This document shows, in pieces, positions 9,001 through 17,124 of a stretch of 64,000 nt of DNA; the first letter of the stretch is position 1; each line of letters starts with the position of its first letter. The stretch covers positions 124,001 through 188,000 of the forward strand of contig BMTG01000012.1 of NCBI GenBank assembly GCA_014649555.1, in the 5' to 3' direction. The notes under the pieces are model-generated. The model was not told the DNA's origin. It saw nothing but the letters and a program-made list of their open reading frames with translations, and did not search any database. The position numbers and the translations under genes are program-made. Source of the stretch: Streptomyces globisporus (GTDB lineage Bacteria > Actinomycetota > Actinomycetes > Streptomycetales > Streptomycetaceae).

Positions 9001-9777
9001 GACGTCCGGGTGGTCGGCGTCGATGCCGGTGTCCAGGACGGCGACCTTGGTGCCCTTGCCGTCGAAGCCCGCGGCCCACGCCTCGGGAGCCTTCACCTGC
9101 GGCACGGACTCGGCGAGCAGCGCCTCGGAGCGGCCGTCCAGCCAGAGCTTCGCGATCCCGCCGTCGAGCGAACGGGCGCCCGGAGTACGGGTGATGGCGT
9201 CCCAGAAGGTGCGCGCCCCGTCCTTGTCGGCGCTGAGCGCGGCCCCGTGGATGGAGGCGAGGGTGCGGACCTTCTTCGCGCCGCGCGGGGCGGCGGGCAG
9301 AGTCTTGGCGCGGGCGGGCGGGTAGGTGGCGATGACCGGGACGGCGCCGGTGCCCTCGTCGTCGTAGCCCATCCGGACCAGGGCCGAGACGTTGAACAGC
9401 CGCCGGTCCAGGCTGCCCGCCGCGATCAGCGTGGTGGCCTCGTCGGGCAGCACGTACACGTCCTCGCCCGCCTGCTGGATGCGGACGCCGCCGCTCGCAT
9501 CGTCGGGGCGGTCCACGGTGACGGTGTCCCGGTCGCCGGGGCCGTCCACGTACCGCACGACATCGCCGGTGACCAGGGTGATCGTGTGGCTCTCGGCGGT
9601 GACGTCGGAGCTCGGGGCCTCGGGGCGCGGTGCGGGGGCGGCACCGGCGGTGCCCGCACCGGCGAAGGGGACCAGCATGCCGCCCAGGAGGGCCGCCGAG
9701 GTCGCCATGAACAGGGCTCTGCGTCCTGGGCGAGCGGGTCTCGCCCGGCCGGGAACGGAGGAGGGGGAAGAAGTCAT
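6013..9777 (-). CDS. Large secreted subtilisin-like (S8) serine protease
   Basis: A 1254-residue exported protease. An N-terminal signal region (Arg-rich, then a hydrophobic core and AGAGTAGAAP) precedes a propeptide of about 190 residues. The S8 catalytic domain follows, with Asp249 (VLDTGID), His281 (GHGTHVAS) and Ser454 (GTSMATPH). After it comes an immunoglobulin-like region, and a PA-like insert around VTPAERLAAALAAGAKALFVV. A long C-terminal beta-rich domain ends the protein. It is closely similar in architecture and many motifs to the S8 protease at 31-35 kb, so the two are paralogues. It forms a single-gene unit with a strong terminator downstream. The likely role is extracellular protein degradation during development or feeding; the substrate is unknown. 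Confidence 0.93.
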   Translation of the reverse strand: MTSSPSSVPGRARPARPGRRALFMATSAALLGGMLVPFAGAGTAGAAPAPRPEAPSSDVTAESHTITLVTGDVVRYVDGPGDRDTVTVDRPDDASGGVRIQQAGEDVYVLPDEATTLIAAGSLDRRLFNVSALVRMGYDDEGTGAVPVIATYPPARAKTLPAAPRGAKKVRTLASIHGAALSADKDGARTFWDAITRTPGARSLDGGIAKLWLDGRSEALLAESVPQVKAPEAWAAGFDGKGTKVAVLDTGIDADHPDVKDRLVGSRSFIPGEEVDDKNGHGTHVASTIAGSGAASDGANKGVAPAADLLVGKVLGDEGSGADSGIIEAMEWAKAEGADIVSMSLGSPVPDDGTDPMSQAVNSLSADGGPLFVIAAGNAYGAGTIGSPGSAEQALTIAAVDKRDGRADFSSMGPLVRSHGLKPDLSAPGVDINAAASQSVPGTEGMYRSMSGTSMATPHVAGAAAILQQRHPDWSGQRIKDALMTSSRKLDAYTPYQQGTGRLDVKAAIDTTVEATGSVEVASYAWPHSPSDEVAERTITYRNSGDTDVTLNLATDTDEAAYALSTDTLTVPAGSTAEAVLSLDPAKVADDTTFSGQVVATDAAGTTVAHTGFALTKEKELHDLTLKLRDRSGKPMDGLVVLAELGDPQLGLVQVSGGETTLRLPPGNYSAWASVDVDGDRPDAKAVAFLAAPETILTGSTTVTLDASKARKVSVRTPKETETRQLRYDMARIAPDGTVQRDAYQIPLTYDQLWASPTKKVKEGDFSFLTRWRQGEELIDVEADGRDVPVHVQGGAVIAEDSEQKLTAVYAGRGTPADYKGLNARGKAVVITRSADVTPAERLAAALAAGAKALFVVNDERGVAMESYTPYGEQTTIPVASVQRSAGQDLIRAAQRGKRIEIDQKRFADYLYDLVDRHDGTIPDRSLAFAPATRRLAEVENTFYGHKKTLGGGYRYDIPDYGPGLGFEEYEQFPDVRTEWVNPLPGDSFWYENHSVLNADESDRAHEMRSAELDYRAGKDYRAEWFAPVTRPRLGTGYWGPFRTVNDDLQFNITPWTDAGAGHSGSMPENEYDTTSYAFYQGDTELKKGAGRAGYIGDLSAEERPYRLVIDAERDAKTWKTSTRTHSEWGFVSGALDEAGPYQADIPLLQLDYAVDTDLAGDVRSGRTTEIGLTSGTQEWLPGAVKANKASLSVSYDDGKHWTKVDLRKKKTGEWTAKFRTPSKGATSVSLKAHAEGPGGLVVDQEIIRAFGLK

Positions 9778-9822
9778 GCAGCTGATCTACCGGTTGATCC
9801 GGGGTGACCGCTGCGTTCCGGG

Positions 9823-9856
9823 CGGGCGGGAAACCGCCGTGGCGGTAACCCGCCCG
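9823..9856 (-). terminator. Hairpin terminator after the xdhC-like gene
   Basis: CGGGCGGG-AAA-CCGCC pairs with GGCGG-TAA-CCCGCCCG over a 2-base loop, interrupted only by a small A/A mismatch. It lies between the XdhC stop (9883) and the protease start (9777), so it separates the purine block from the protease gene. Confidence 0.65.
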
Positions 9857-9882
9857 GGACGGACGGGGTGTTGACGGGCGTT

Positions 9883-11025
9883 TCAGGCCACCGAGGCGAG
9901 CGGCTGTCCGCTGCTGTCGTGGTGGATGGGGGTGTGGGCCCCGGTGAGCGGTACGCCGCTGCCGCCCCGCCGGACCGCGACGATCTCGGCCGCGATGGAC
10001 AGAGCCGTCTCCTCCGGCGTACGGGCGCCGAGGTCGAGGCCGATCGGCGAGTGCAGCCGGGCCAGTTCGCGGTCGGTGAGGCCGACCTCGCGCAGCCGGT
10101 CGTTGCGCTCCAGGTGGGTGCGGCGCGAGCCCATCGCGCCGACGTACGCGACCGGGAGCCGGAGGGCCGCCTCGAGCAGCGGTACGTCGAACTTGGCGTC
10201 GTGGGTGAGGACGCAGAGCACGGTGCGGGCGTCGGTCTCGGTCCCGGCGAGGTAGCGGTGGGGCCATTCGACGACGATCTCGTCGGCCTCGGGGAAGCGG
10301 GCCGCGGTGGCGAAGACCGGGCGGGCGTCGCAGACGGTGACCCGGTAGCCGAGGAACTTCCCGGCCCGGACGAGGGCGGAGGCGAAGTCGATGGCGCCGA
10401 AGACGATCATGCGGGGCGGCGACACGCTGGACTCGACCAGCAGCTCGATGGGCCGGCCGCAGCGGGAGCCCTCCGCGCCGATGGCGAGCGGTCCGGTGCG
10501 GCCCGCGTCCAGGAGGGCCCGGGTCTCGGCGGCGGCGGTCCGGTCGAGCGCCGGGTGGCCGCCGAGCCCGCCCTCGTAACTCCCGTCGGGGCGGACCAGG
10601 AGCGGCAGGCCGAGCAGTTCCTCGGGTCCGTCCGTGACCCGGGCCAGCGCGGCCGCCGTCCCCTCGGCGGCGGCCGCGAGCGCTGCGGCGAACACCGGCC
10701 GGGCGGGGTCGTCCGCCCGGACCGGGGTCACCAGGATGTCGATGATGCCGCCGCAGGTCAGGCCGACCGCGAAGGCGTCCTCGTCGCTGTAGCCGAAGCG
10801 CTCCCGGACGGGCCTGCCGTCCTCCACGGCCTGTTGGCACAGTTCGTACACGGCCCCCTCCACGCAGCCGCCGGAGACCGACCCGACGGCCGTGCCGTCG
10901 CGGTCGACGGCGAGGGCCGCGCCGGGCTGCCGGGGCGCGCTGCCGCCGACCGCCACCACGGTGGCGACGGCGAACTCGCGTCCCTGCGAGACCCACCGGT
11001 GCAGCTCTTCGGCGATGTCCAGCAT
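9883..11025 (-). CDS. xdhC: XdhC/CoxI family xanthine dehydrogenase maturation protein
   Basis: A 380-residue cytosolic factor. The N-terminal XdhC/CoxI domain holds VAVGGSAPRQPGAALAV, the GSVSGGCVEG motif and LTCGGIIDILV; the C-terminal Rossmann-like XdhC_C domain holds MIVFGAIDFASALVRAGK and CDARPVFATAARFP. Members of this family bind molybdenum cofactor, help its sulfuration and insert it into the dehydrogenase. The gene lies 36 bases after the permease gene and is the last of the minus-strand purine block, which fits service to the dehydrogenase encoded upstream. The start ATG has a GGAGAG ribosome binding site. A hairpin terminator follows. Confidence 0.92.
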   Translation of the reverse strand: MLDIAEELHRWVSQGREFAVATVVAVGGSAPRQPGAALAVDRDGTAVGSVSGGCVEGAVYELCQQAVEDGRPVRERFGYSDEDAFAVGLTCGGIIDILVTPVRADDPARPVFAAALAAAAEGTAAALARVTDGPEELLGLPLLVRPDGSYEGGLGGHPALDRTAAAETRALLDAGRTGPLAIGAEGSRCGRPIELLVESSVSPPRMIVFGAIDFASALVRAGKFLGYRVTVCDARPVFATAARFPEADEIVVEWPHRYLAGTETDARTVLCVLTHDAKFDVPLLEAALRLPVAYVGAMGSRRTHLERNDRLREVGLTDRELARLHSPIGLDLGARTPEETALSIAAEIVAVRRGGSGVPLTGAHTPIHHDSSGQPLASVA

Positions 11026-11061
11026 GGTGTTCTCTCCTTGGGCGGGAAGGGGGCCCGGGCG

Positions 11062-12519
11062 TCAGTGGACGCCCAGCCAGCTCTCGATCGGGTTGAGGGC
11101 GAAGAAGACGACGAAGATCACCGTCAGCCCCCACATGAAGGCCCCGACCTCGCGGGCCCGGCCCTGGGCGAGCTTGATGGCGCTGTACGAGATGACACCC
11201 GCGGCGACACCGGTGGTGATGGTGTAGGTGAAGGGCATCAGGACCACGGTCAGGAAGACCGGGATGGCGACCGAGCGGTCGCTCCAGTCCACGTGCCGGG
11301 CGTTCTGCATCATCATCGCGCCGATGACGACGAGGGCGGCGGAGGCCACCTCGGTCGGCACGATCGCGGTGAGCGGGGTGAAGAAGAGGCAGGCGGCGAA
11401 GAAGAGGCCGGTGACGGCGGAGGCGAGACCGGTACGGGCCCCTTCACCGACCCCGGTGGCCGATTCGACGAAGACCGTCTGGCCGGAGCCCGAGGCGACA
11501 CCGCCGATGACGCCGCCGGCGCCGTCGATGAACAGCGCCTTGGACAGGCCCGGCATACGGCCCTTGTCGTCGGCGAGCTTGGCCTCGGTGCCGACGCCGA
11601 TGATGGTGGCCATCGCGTCGAAGAAGCCGGCCAGTACCAGGGTGAAGACGATCATGCCGACGGTCATCACGCCGACGTCGCCCCAGCCGCCGAACTCGAC
11701 GTTCCCGAAGAGTGAGAAGTCCGGGGTGGAGACCGCGCTGCCGTCCAGCTCCGGCGGGCCGCTGCTCCACGACTTGGGGTCGATGTCGACGATCGCGTTG
11801 ATGACGATCGCGACCAGCGTGCCGACGACGATGCCGATCAGGATCGCGCCGGGGATGTTGCGCGCCTGGAGCATGAAGATCAGGAGCAGGGTCACGCAGA
11901 AGATCAGGACGGGCCAGCCGGCCAGTTCACCGGCCGGGCCGAGTGTGACGGGGGTCGCCTCGCCCTGGTGGACGAATCCGGCCTTGTAGAGGCCGATGAG
12001 GGCGATGAAGAGCCCGATGCCCATGGTGATGCCGTGCTTGAGCGCGAGCGGGATCGCGTTCATGATCATCTCGCGGAGGCCGGTGACCACCAGGAGACAG
12101 ATCACCACACCGTAGATCACACACATGCCCATGGCCTGCGGCCAGGTCATGCTGGGCGCGACCTGCGACGCGAGCACACCGGAGACGCTGAGCCCGGCGG
12201 CGAGCGCCAGGGGCACCTTGCCGACGAAGCCCATGAGCAGGGTCGTCGCGGCCGCGGCGAAGGCGGTGGCGGTGATCAGGCCGGGCTGGCTGAGGAGGTT
12301 GCCGTTGACGTCCTCCCCGCCCAGGATCAGCGGGTTGAGGAGGAGAATGTACGCCATGGCCATGAAGGTCGTGACGCCGCCGCGCACCTCGCGCGCGACC
12401 GTGGATCCTCGTTCGGATATGTGGAAGTACCGGTCGAGCCATGATCTTCCGGCGGGGACGCGTGAGCCGGGGCCCGCGCTTTCCGGACTGGTTTTCGGTT
12501 CCACTGACTGCTGGGTCAT
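11062..12519 (-). CDS. NCS2-family purine permease (AzgA-like)
   Basis: A 485-residue integral membrane transporter with about 12 helices. The N-terminal motif (STVAREVRGGVTTFMAMAYIL), the NPLIL segment and later blocks such as ATIIGVGTEAKLADDKGRMPG and GGVIGGVASGSGQTVFVESATG are typical of the AzgA-like branch, which imports adenine, guanine or hypoxanthine with protons. The start is the ATG at 12519 with GGGAG 10 bases upstream; further upstream codons are not coding-like. Position between the xanthine dehydrogenase genes and xdhC points to purine uptake for catabolism. The 330-base gap and the terminator upstream suggest its own promoter. Confidence 0.92.
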   Translation of the reverse strand: MTQQSVEPKTSPESAGPGSRVPAGRSWLDRYFHISERGSTVAREVRGGVTTFMAMAYILLLNPLILGGEDVNGNLLSQPGLITATAFAAAATTLLMGFVGKVPLALAAGLSVSGVLASQVAPSMTWPQAMGMCVIYGVVICLLVVTGLREMIMNAIPLALKHGITMGIGLFIALIGLYKAGFVHQGEATPVTLGPAGELAGWPVLIFCVTLLLIFMLQARNIPGAILIGIVVGTLVAIVINAIVDIDPKSWSSGPPELDGSAVSTPDFSLFGNVEFGGWGDVGVMTVGMIVFTLVLAGFFDAMATIIGVGTEAKLADDKGRMPGLSKALFIDGAGGVIGGVASGSGQTVFVESATGVGEGARTGLASAVTGLFFAACLFFTPLTAIVPTEVASAALVVIGAMMMQNARHVDWSDRSVAIPVFLTVVLMPFTYTITTGVAAGVISYSAIKLAQGRAREVGAFMWGLTVIFVVFFALNPIESWLGVH

Positions 12520-12849
12520 GATGCCTGACTCCCAAGGTTCACAGGGGCACCCGCTTGGAGATTCCTGAATGCGGGATTTGGGATGACTGCGTCGGCTGCA
12601 CGACCCGGGGACGGCCGGGACGAACTGTTGAAGCAGAACGGATGTGCCGGCGGCACGGATGATCCGTGAGGCGCTGCCGTGCTCTCGGGCACGGCGGGGA
12701 AGAACCGCGAGCGGTGCGGTACTTGGGCCTCCGGGCGGTGCGGGGTGCGGAAAAGTGTGACGTTCTCGGCTTCGCACCGCCCGGAGAGATGGGGGGGACC
12801 GCTCGGAGGCTGCCGGGTGACGACGGGTGAGAGGTCACCCGGCAGGCTC
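12520..12849. other. Intergenic region upstream of the permease gene
   Basis: These 330 bases separate the dehydrogenase stop from the permease start. They hold the dehydrogenase terminator at the right end and, presumably, the permease promoter. I looked for a purine-type riboswitch fold and found none that I could support; several short GC-rich stems are present but none is striking. Confidence 0.5.
12810..12845 (-). terminator. Hairpin terminator of the xanthine dehydrogenase operon
   Basis: A perfect 12-bp stem, CTGCCGGGTGAC / GTCACCCGGCAG, with a 12-base loop starts 4 bases after the stop codon of the molybdopterin subunit. Confidence 0.8.
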
Positions 12850-15300
12850 TCAGGTGGTGGTGAGGTGTTCGGGCCGCACCGGTGTCCTGTTGAGCTCAAG
12901 GCCCGTCGCGTTCCGGATCGCCGCGAGGACGGCCGGGGTGGACGACAGGGTGGGGGCCTCGCCGATGCCGCGCAGCCCGTAGGGGGCGTGCTCGTCGGCG
13001 AGTTCGAGCACGTCGACCGGGATCGTCGGCGTGTCGAGGATGGTGGGGAGCAGGTAGTCCGTGAAGGAGGGGTTGCGCACCTTCGCGGTCTTCGGGTCGA
13101 CGATGATCTCCTCCATCACCGCGACGCCCATGCCCTGGAGTGTGCCGCCCTGGATCTGGCCGAGCACGGAGAGCGGGTTGAGCGCCTTGCCGACGTCCTG
13201 GGCGCAGGCCAGTTCGATCACCTTGACCAGGCCGAGCTCGGTGTCGACCTCGACGACCGCGCGGTGGGCGGCGAACGAGTACTGGACGTGGCCGTTGCCC
13301 TGCCCGGTACGGAGGTCGAAGGCTTCGGTGGGCCGGTGGCGCCACTCCAGCTCGATGTCGATGGCCTGGTCCTCCAGCACGTCGGCCAGGTCCGCGAGGA
13401 CCTCGCCGCCGTCGGTGACGACCTTGCCGCCCTCCAGGAGGAGTTCGGCGGTGGCCCAGGCCGGGTGGTAGGTGCCGAACTTGGTGCGGCCCAGCTCCAG
13501 GACCTTCTCCCGTACGGCTTCGCAGGAGTTCTTGACCGCGCCACCGGTGACGTACGTCTGACGGGAGGCGGAGGTGGAACCGGCGGAGCCGACGCGGGTG
13601 TCGGCCGGGTGGATGGTGACCTGGTTGACGCCGAGTTCGGTACGGGCGATCTGGGCATGCACGGTGACGCCGCCCTGGCCGACCTCGGCCATCGCGGTGT
13701 GCACGGTGGCGACCGGTTCGCCGTTGATGACCTCCATCCGCACCCGGGCGGTGGAGTAGTCGTCGAAGCCCTCGGAGAAGCCGACGTTCTTCAGGCCTAC
13801 GGCGTAGCCGACGCCGCGGACGACGCCTTCGCCGTGGGTGGTGTTGGAGAGGCCGCCGGGCAGGGCCCGTACGTCGACGGACGTGCCGTCGCTGCCCGCC
13901 GTCAGCCACTCCTGCTCGGGCGGCAGCGGGCGGGCCTTGACCCGGCGCAGCAGCTCGGCGACCGGGGCCGGCGAGTCGCAGGCCTGTCCGGTGGGCAGCA
14001 GGGTGCCCTGCTCCATGGCGTTGAGCTGCCGGAACTCCACCGGGTCCATGTCCAGCTTCGCGGCGAGCTTGTCCATCTGCGCCTCGTAGGCGAAGCACGC
14101 CTGGACCGCGCCGAAGCCGCGCATCGCGCCGCAGGGCGGGTTGTTGGTGTAGAGGGCGACCGCCTCGATGTCGACATCCTCGATCTTGTACGGGCCGACC
14201 GAAAGCGAGGAGGCGTTGCCGACGACGGCCGGGGAGGCGGAGGCGTAGGCCCCGCCGTCCAGGACGATGCGGCACTTCATGTGCGTGAGCTTGCCGTCCT
14301 TGGTGGCACCGTGCTCGTAGTGGAGCTTGGCCGGGTGCCGGTGGACGTGGCCGAAGAAGGACTCGAACCGGTTGTAGACGATCTTGACCGGCTTGCCGGT
14401 GCGGAGCGCCAGCAGACAGGCGTGGATCTGCATCGAGATGTCCTCGCGGCCACCGAAGGCCCCGCCGACGCCGGAGAGCGTCATACGGACCTTGTCCTCG
14501 GGCAGGCCGAGGACGGGGGCGATCTGGCCGAGGTCCGAGTGCAGCCACTGGGTGGCGACGTACAGCTCGACGCCGCCGTCCTCGGAGGGCACGGCGAGCC
14601 CGGACTCGGGGCCGAGGAAGGCCTGGTCCTGCATGCCGAAGACGTACTCGCCCGTGACGATGACGTCGGCGCGCTTGGCGGCCTCGTCGGCGTCGCCGCG
14701 GATGATCGGCTGCCGGTGGACGATGTTGGGGTGCGGGACGTGGCCGATGTGGTGGTCGTCCCGGCCCTCGTGGACGAGTACGGCGTCGGGGGCGGTCGCC
14801 GAGGCCTCATCCGTGATGAGCGGCAGCTCGCGGTACTCGATCTTGATCTTGGCGGCGGCGCGACGGGCCGTCTCCGGGTGGTCGGCGGCCACGATGGCGA
14901 CCGGCTCACCGTGGTGGCGGACCTTGCCGTGGGCGAGAACCGGCGTGTCCTGGATCTCCAGGCCGTAGTTCTTCATCGCGGCGGGCAGGTCGTCGTACGT
15001 CAGCACCGCGTAGACGCCGGAGGTGGCCAGCGCCTCGGAGGTGTCGATGGAGACGATCTCCGCGTGGGCGACGGTGGAGCGCAGCGTCTGGCCCCACAGC
15101 ATGTCCTCGTGCCACATGTCGGAGGAGTACGCGAACTCGCCGGTGACCTTGAGGGTGCCGTCGGGGCGGAGCGTGGACTCGCCGATACCGCCCTTGGTGG
15201 GCGACCCCTGGGTGATCTTGGTCGGGGTGCCGGACGGTACGTTCTGGGCCTTCGGCATCGTGGCCGCGGGGCGCGTGGTGGCTTCGGGGCGCGTCGTCAT
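12850..15300 (-). CDS. Xanthine dehydrogenase, molybdopterin-binding subunit
   Basis: An 816-residue large subunit of the xanthine oxidase family, which hydroxylates hypoxanthine and xanthine at the molybdenum site. Family landmarks: GEFAYSSDMWHEDMLWGQ at the N-terminal domain boundary, GVGGAFGGREDI (pterin contact), GAMRGFGAVQACFAYE (contains the conserved Arg of the active site), and the C-terminal GIGEAPTLSSTPAVLAAIRNA with the conserved GxGE catalytic Glu. The start overlaps the stop of the iron-sulfur gene by 4 bases (ATGA), so the two are translationally coupled. It is the last gene of a three-subunit operon. Confidence 0.95.
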   Translation of the reverse strand: MTTRPEATTRPAATMPKAQNVPSGTPTKITQGSPTKGGIGESTLRPDGTLKVTGEFAYSSDMWHEDMLWGQTLRSTVAHAEIVSIDTSEALATSGVYAVLTYDDLPAAMKNYGLEIQDTPVLAHGKVRHHGEPVAIVAADHPETARRAAAKIKIEYRELPLITDEASATAPDAVLVHEGRDDHHIGHVPHPNIVHRQPIIRGDADEAAKRADVIVTGEYVFGMQDQAFLGPESGLAVPSEDGGVELYVATQWLHSDLGQIAPVLGLPEDKVRMTLSGVGGAFGGREDISMQIHACLLALRTGKPVKIVYNRFESFFGHVHRHPAKLHYEHGATKDGKLTHMKCRIVLDGGAYASASPAVVGNASSLSVGPYKIEDVDIEAVALYTNNPPCGAMRGFGAVQACFAYEAQMDKLAAKLDMDPVEFRQLNAMEQGTLLPTGQACDSPAPVAELLRRVKARPLPPEQEWLTAGSDGTSVDVRALPGGLSNTTHGEGVVRGVGYAVGLKNVGFSEGFDDYSTARVRMEVINGEPVATVHTAMAEVGQGGVTVHAQIARTELGVNQVTIHPADTRVGSAGSTSASRQTYVTGGAVKNSCEAVREKVLELGRTKFGTYHPAWATAELLLEGGKVVTDGGEVLADLADVLEDQAIDIELEWRHRPTEAFDLRTGQGNGHVQYSFAAHRAVVEVDTELGLVKVIELACAQDVGKALNPLSVLGQIQGGTLQGMGVAVMEEIIVDPKTAKVRNPSFTDYLLPTILDTPTIPVDVLELADEHAPYGLRGIGEAPTLSSTPAVLAAIRNATGLELNRTPVRPEHLTTT

Positions 15301-15896
15301 GACTGGACCGCCTCTCCCTGGCGGGCGGCCGCGAGGCGGACCGCGTCGAGGATCTTCTCGTAACCGGTGCAGCGGCAGAGGTTGCCGGAGAGCGCCTCGC
15401 GGATGTCCTGGTCGGACGGGGAGGGGGTGTTCTCCAGCAGTTCATCGGCGGCGACCAGCAGGCCGGGGGTGCAGAAGCCGCACTGGACGGCTCCGGCGTC
15501 GATGAACGCCTGCTGGATCGGGGACAGTTCGACGGCCTCGCCGGTCTGCCCGTCGGTGGGCTTGGACTGCCAGCGCTTGGCGGAGTCCAGGGAGGTGCCG
15601 CAGGCGCCGGAGGCGCAGCCGCCGCCCGGGTGGGCGTCCTCGCGGTGCTTGGCGTAGTCGGCGAGACCCTCGACGGTGACGACCTCGCGGCCCTCGACCT
15701 GTCCGGCGGCCACCAGGCACGCGCAGACCGGGACGCCGTCCAGACGGACGGTGCAGGAACCGCACTCACCCTGCTCACAGGCGTTCTTGGAGCCGGGCAG
15801 GCCCATGCGCTCACGCAGGACATAGAGGAGGGACTCGCCCTCCCAGACGTCGTCGGCTTCCTGCTGACGGCCGTTGACCGTGAAATTGACTCGCAT
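15297..15896 (-). CDS. Xanthine dehydrogenase, [2Fe-2S] subunit
   Basis: A 199-residue electron-transfer subunit with two [2Fe-2S] clusters. The N-terminal plant-ferredoxin cluster is seen as CEQGECGSCTV plus the later CACLVA. The C-terminal four-helix cluster is seen as QCGFCTPG and NLCRCTGYEKI. It passes electrons from molybdenum to the FAD subunit. The linker carries an insertion (HREDAHPGGGCASGACGTS) with two extra Cys, longer than in the shortest homologues. It lies 2 bases after the FAD-subunit gene and overlaps the molybdopterin-subunit start, so all three are one unit. Confidence 0.95.
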   Translation of the reverse strand: MRVNFTVNGRQQEADDVWEGESLLYVLRERMGLPGSKNACEQGECGSCTVRLDGVPVCACLVAAGQVEGREVVTVEGLADYAKHREDAHPGGGCASGACGTSLDSAKRWQSKPTDGQTGEAVELSPIQQAFIDAGAVQCGFCTPGLLVAADELLENTPSPSDQDIREALSGNLCRCTGYEKILDAVRLAAARQGEAVQS

Positions 15897-15898
15897 GG

Positions 15899-16789
15899 TT
15901 ACGCAGCTCCTTCCAGCGTGCGGCCCGCGCCGCGGTACTGCTCCCAGGTCCAGCCGAGCGTACGGCGGGCCATGATGCCGACCGCGTGCCTGCGGTACTT
16001 CGCCGTGCCGCGCACGTCGTCGATCGGGTTGCAGGCGCCGGACGCGAGGGCGGCGAACTGCTTAACGATCGCGGGGGTGATGATCTTTCCGTTCTCCCAG
16101 AACCCGCCCTCCTCGAGCGCGGCGTTCAGGAAGTCCTCGGCCTCCTTGGCCCGGATGGGCGTCGGGGCGGCGGAGCCGATGCCGGTGCGCACGGTGCGGG
16201 TCTCGGGGTGCAGGGCGATGCCGAACGCGCAGACCGCGATGACCATGGCGTTACGGGTGCCGACCTTGGAGTACTGCTGCGGTCCGTCGGCCTTCTTGAT
16301 GTGCACGGCGCGGATCAGCTCGTCCGGCTCCAGGGCGTTGCGCTTGACCCCTGTGTAGAAAGCGTCGATGGGAATCAGCCGCGTACCGCGTACGGATTCG
16401 GCCTCGACCTCACAGTCGGCGGCGAGGAGGGCGGGGTGCGCGTCGCCGGCCGGCGAGGCGGTGCCGAGGTTGCCGCCGACGCCGCCGCGGTTGCGGATCT
16501 GCGGGGAGGCGACCGTGTGCGAGGCCAGTGCCAGGCCGGGCAGCTCGGCGCGCAGGTGGTCCATGATGCTGCTGTACGGCACGGAGGCGCCGAGTCGCAC
16601 CTTCTCCTGGCCCACCTCCCACTCGGACAGCTCACCGATGCGGTTCAGGTCCAGGAGGTACTCGGGCCGCCGGTGGTCGAAGTTGATCTCGACCATCACA
16701 TCGGTGCCGCCCGCGATGGGCACAGCCGTGGGGTGCTCGGCCTTGGCGGCGAGCGCCTCCTCCCAGCTGGCGGGGCGAAGGAAGTCCAT
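15899..16789 (-). CDS. Xanthine dehydrogenase, FAD-binding subunit
   Basis: A 296-residue FAD subunit of the CO-dehydrogenase flavoprotein type. The nucleotide-binding loops AGGTDVMVEINF (about 33-44) and GGVGGNLGTASPAGD (about 110-124) are clear. The C-terminal part (FWENGKIITPAIVKQF onward) matches the small domain. It passes electrons to NAD+. The start is the ATG at 16789 (MDFLRPASWEEAL), preceded by GAGAG; an upstream in-frame ATG would add seven mainly charged residues. It is the first gene of the operon and is read away from the PucR-type regulator across a 335-base region. Confidence 0.93.
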   Translation of the reverse strand: MDFLRPASWEEALAAKAEHPTAVPIAGGTDVMVEINFDHRRPEYLLDLNRIGELSEWEVGQEKVRLGASVPYSSIMDHLRAELPGLALASHTVASPQIRNRGGVGGNLGTASPAGDAHPALLAADCEVEAESVRGTRLIPIDAFYTGVKRNALEPDELIRAVHIKKADGPQQYSKVGTRNAMVIAVCAFGIALHPETRTVRTGIGSAAPTPIRAKEAEDFLNAALEEGGFWENGKIITPAIVKQFAALASGACNPIDDVRGTAKYRRHAVGIMARRTLGWTWEQYRGAGRTLEGAA

Positions 16790-17124
16790 GAGTGGCTCTC
16801 TTCTTCTCAATCGGTCGTTCGCCGGGGCCGGGGACGGCCTGCCTCGACTGGCTCGTTCATGTGGTGTTCACGTGGTGTGTGGCCCAGTACACAAGCCCGG
16901 CCCCGGCCGGTGCAGTCACCGAAACACTGAAGGAGTTGGCTGGTCTCCGTCCTCGTCTTGTAGATTCGAACGAATGACGGGGATCGGTAACCTCACCGCA
17001 ATTCACAGATACCCCGTCCGCCCCACGGCCCCTCCCACCCACGGCCCCCTTCACCCACTTCCCCCTCACCTGTCCTCTCGGCGAACTTCACCTGTTCCCT
17101 CTACGAAAGATCGGCGGCGACGAG
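16790..17124. other. Divergent control region between the xdh operon and the pucR-type gene
   Basis: A 335-base region holding promoters for both directions. It is comparatively rich in C on the plus strand near the regulator and contains one notable inverted repeat at 16964-16975. No further ORF or strong hairpin was seen. Confidence 0.55.
16964..16975. promoter_or_regulatory. Candidate operator in the xdh/pucR control region
   Basis: ATTCG-AA-CGAAT is a 5-bp inverted repeat with a 2-bp centre, about 175 bp from the FAD-subunit start and 150 bp from the regulator start. Its central position suits a site for the adjacent PucR-class regulator, but short palindromes also occur by chance. Confidence 0.4.

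Noticed and set aside
12520-12849. A purine riboswitch before the permease
   Set aside because: No conserved three-way junction could be drawn by eye.
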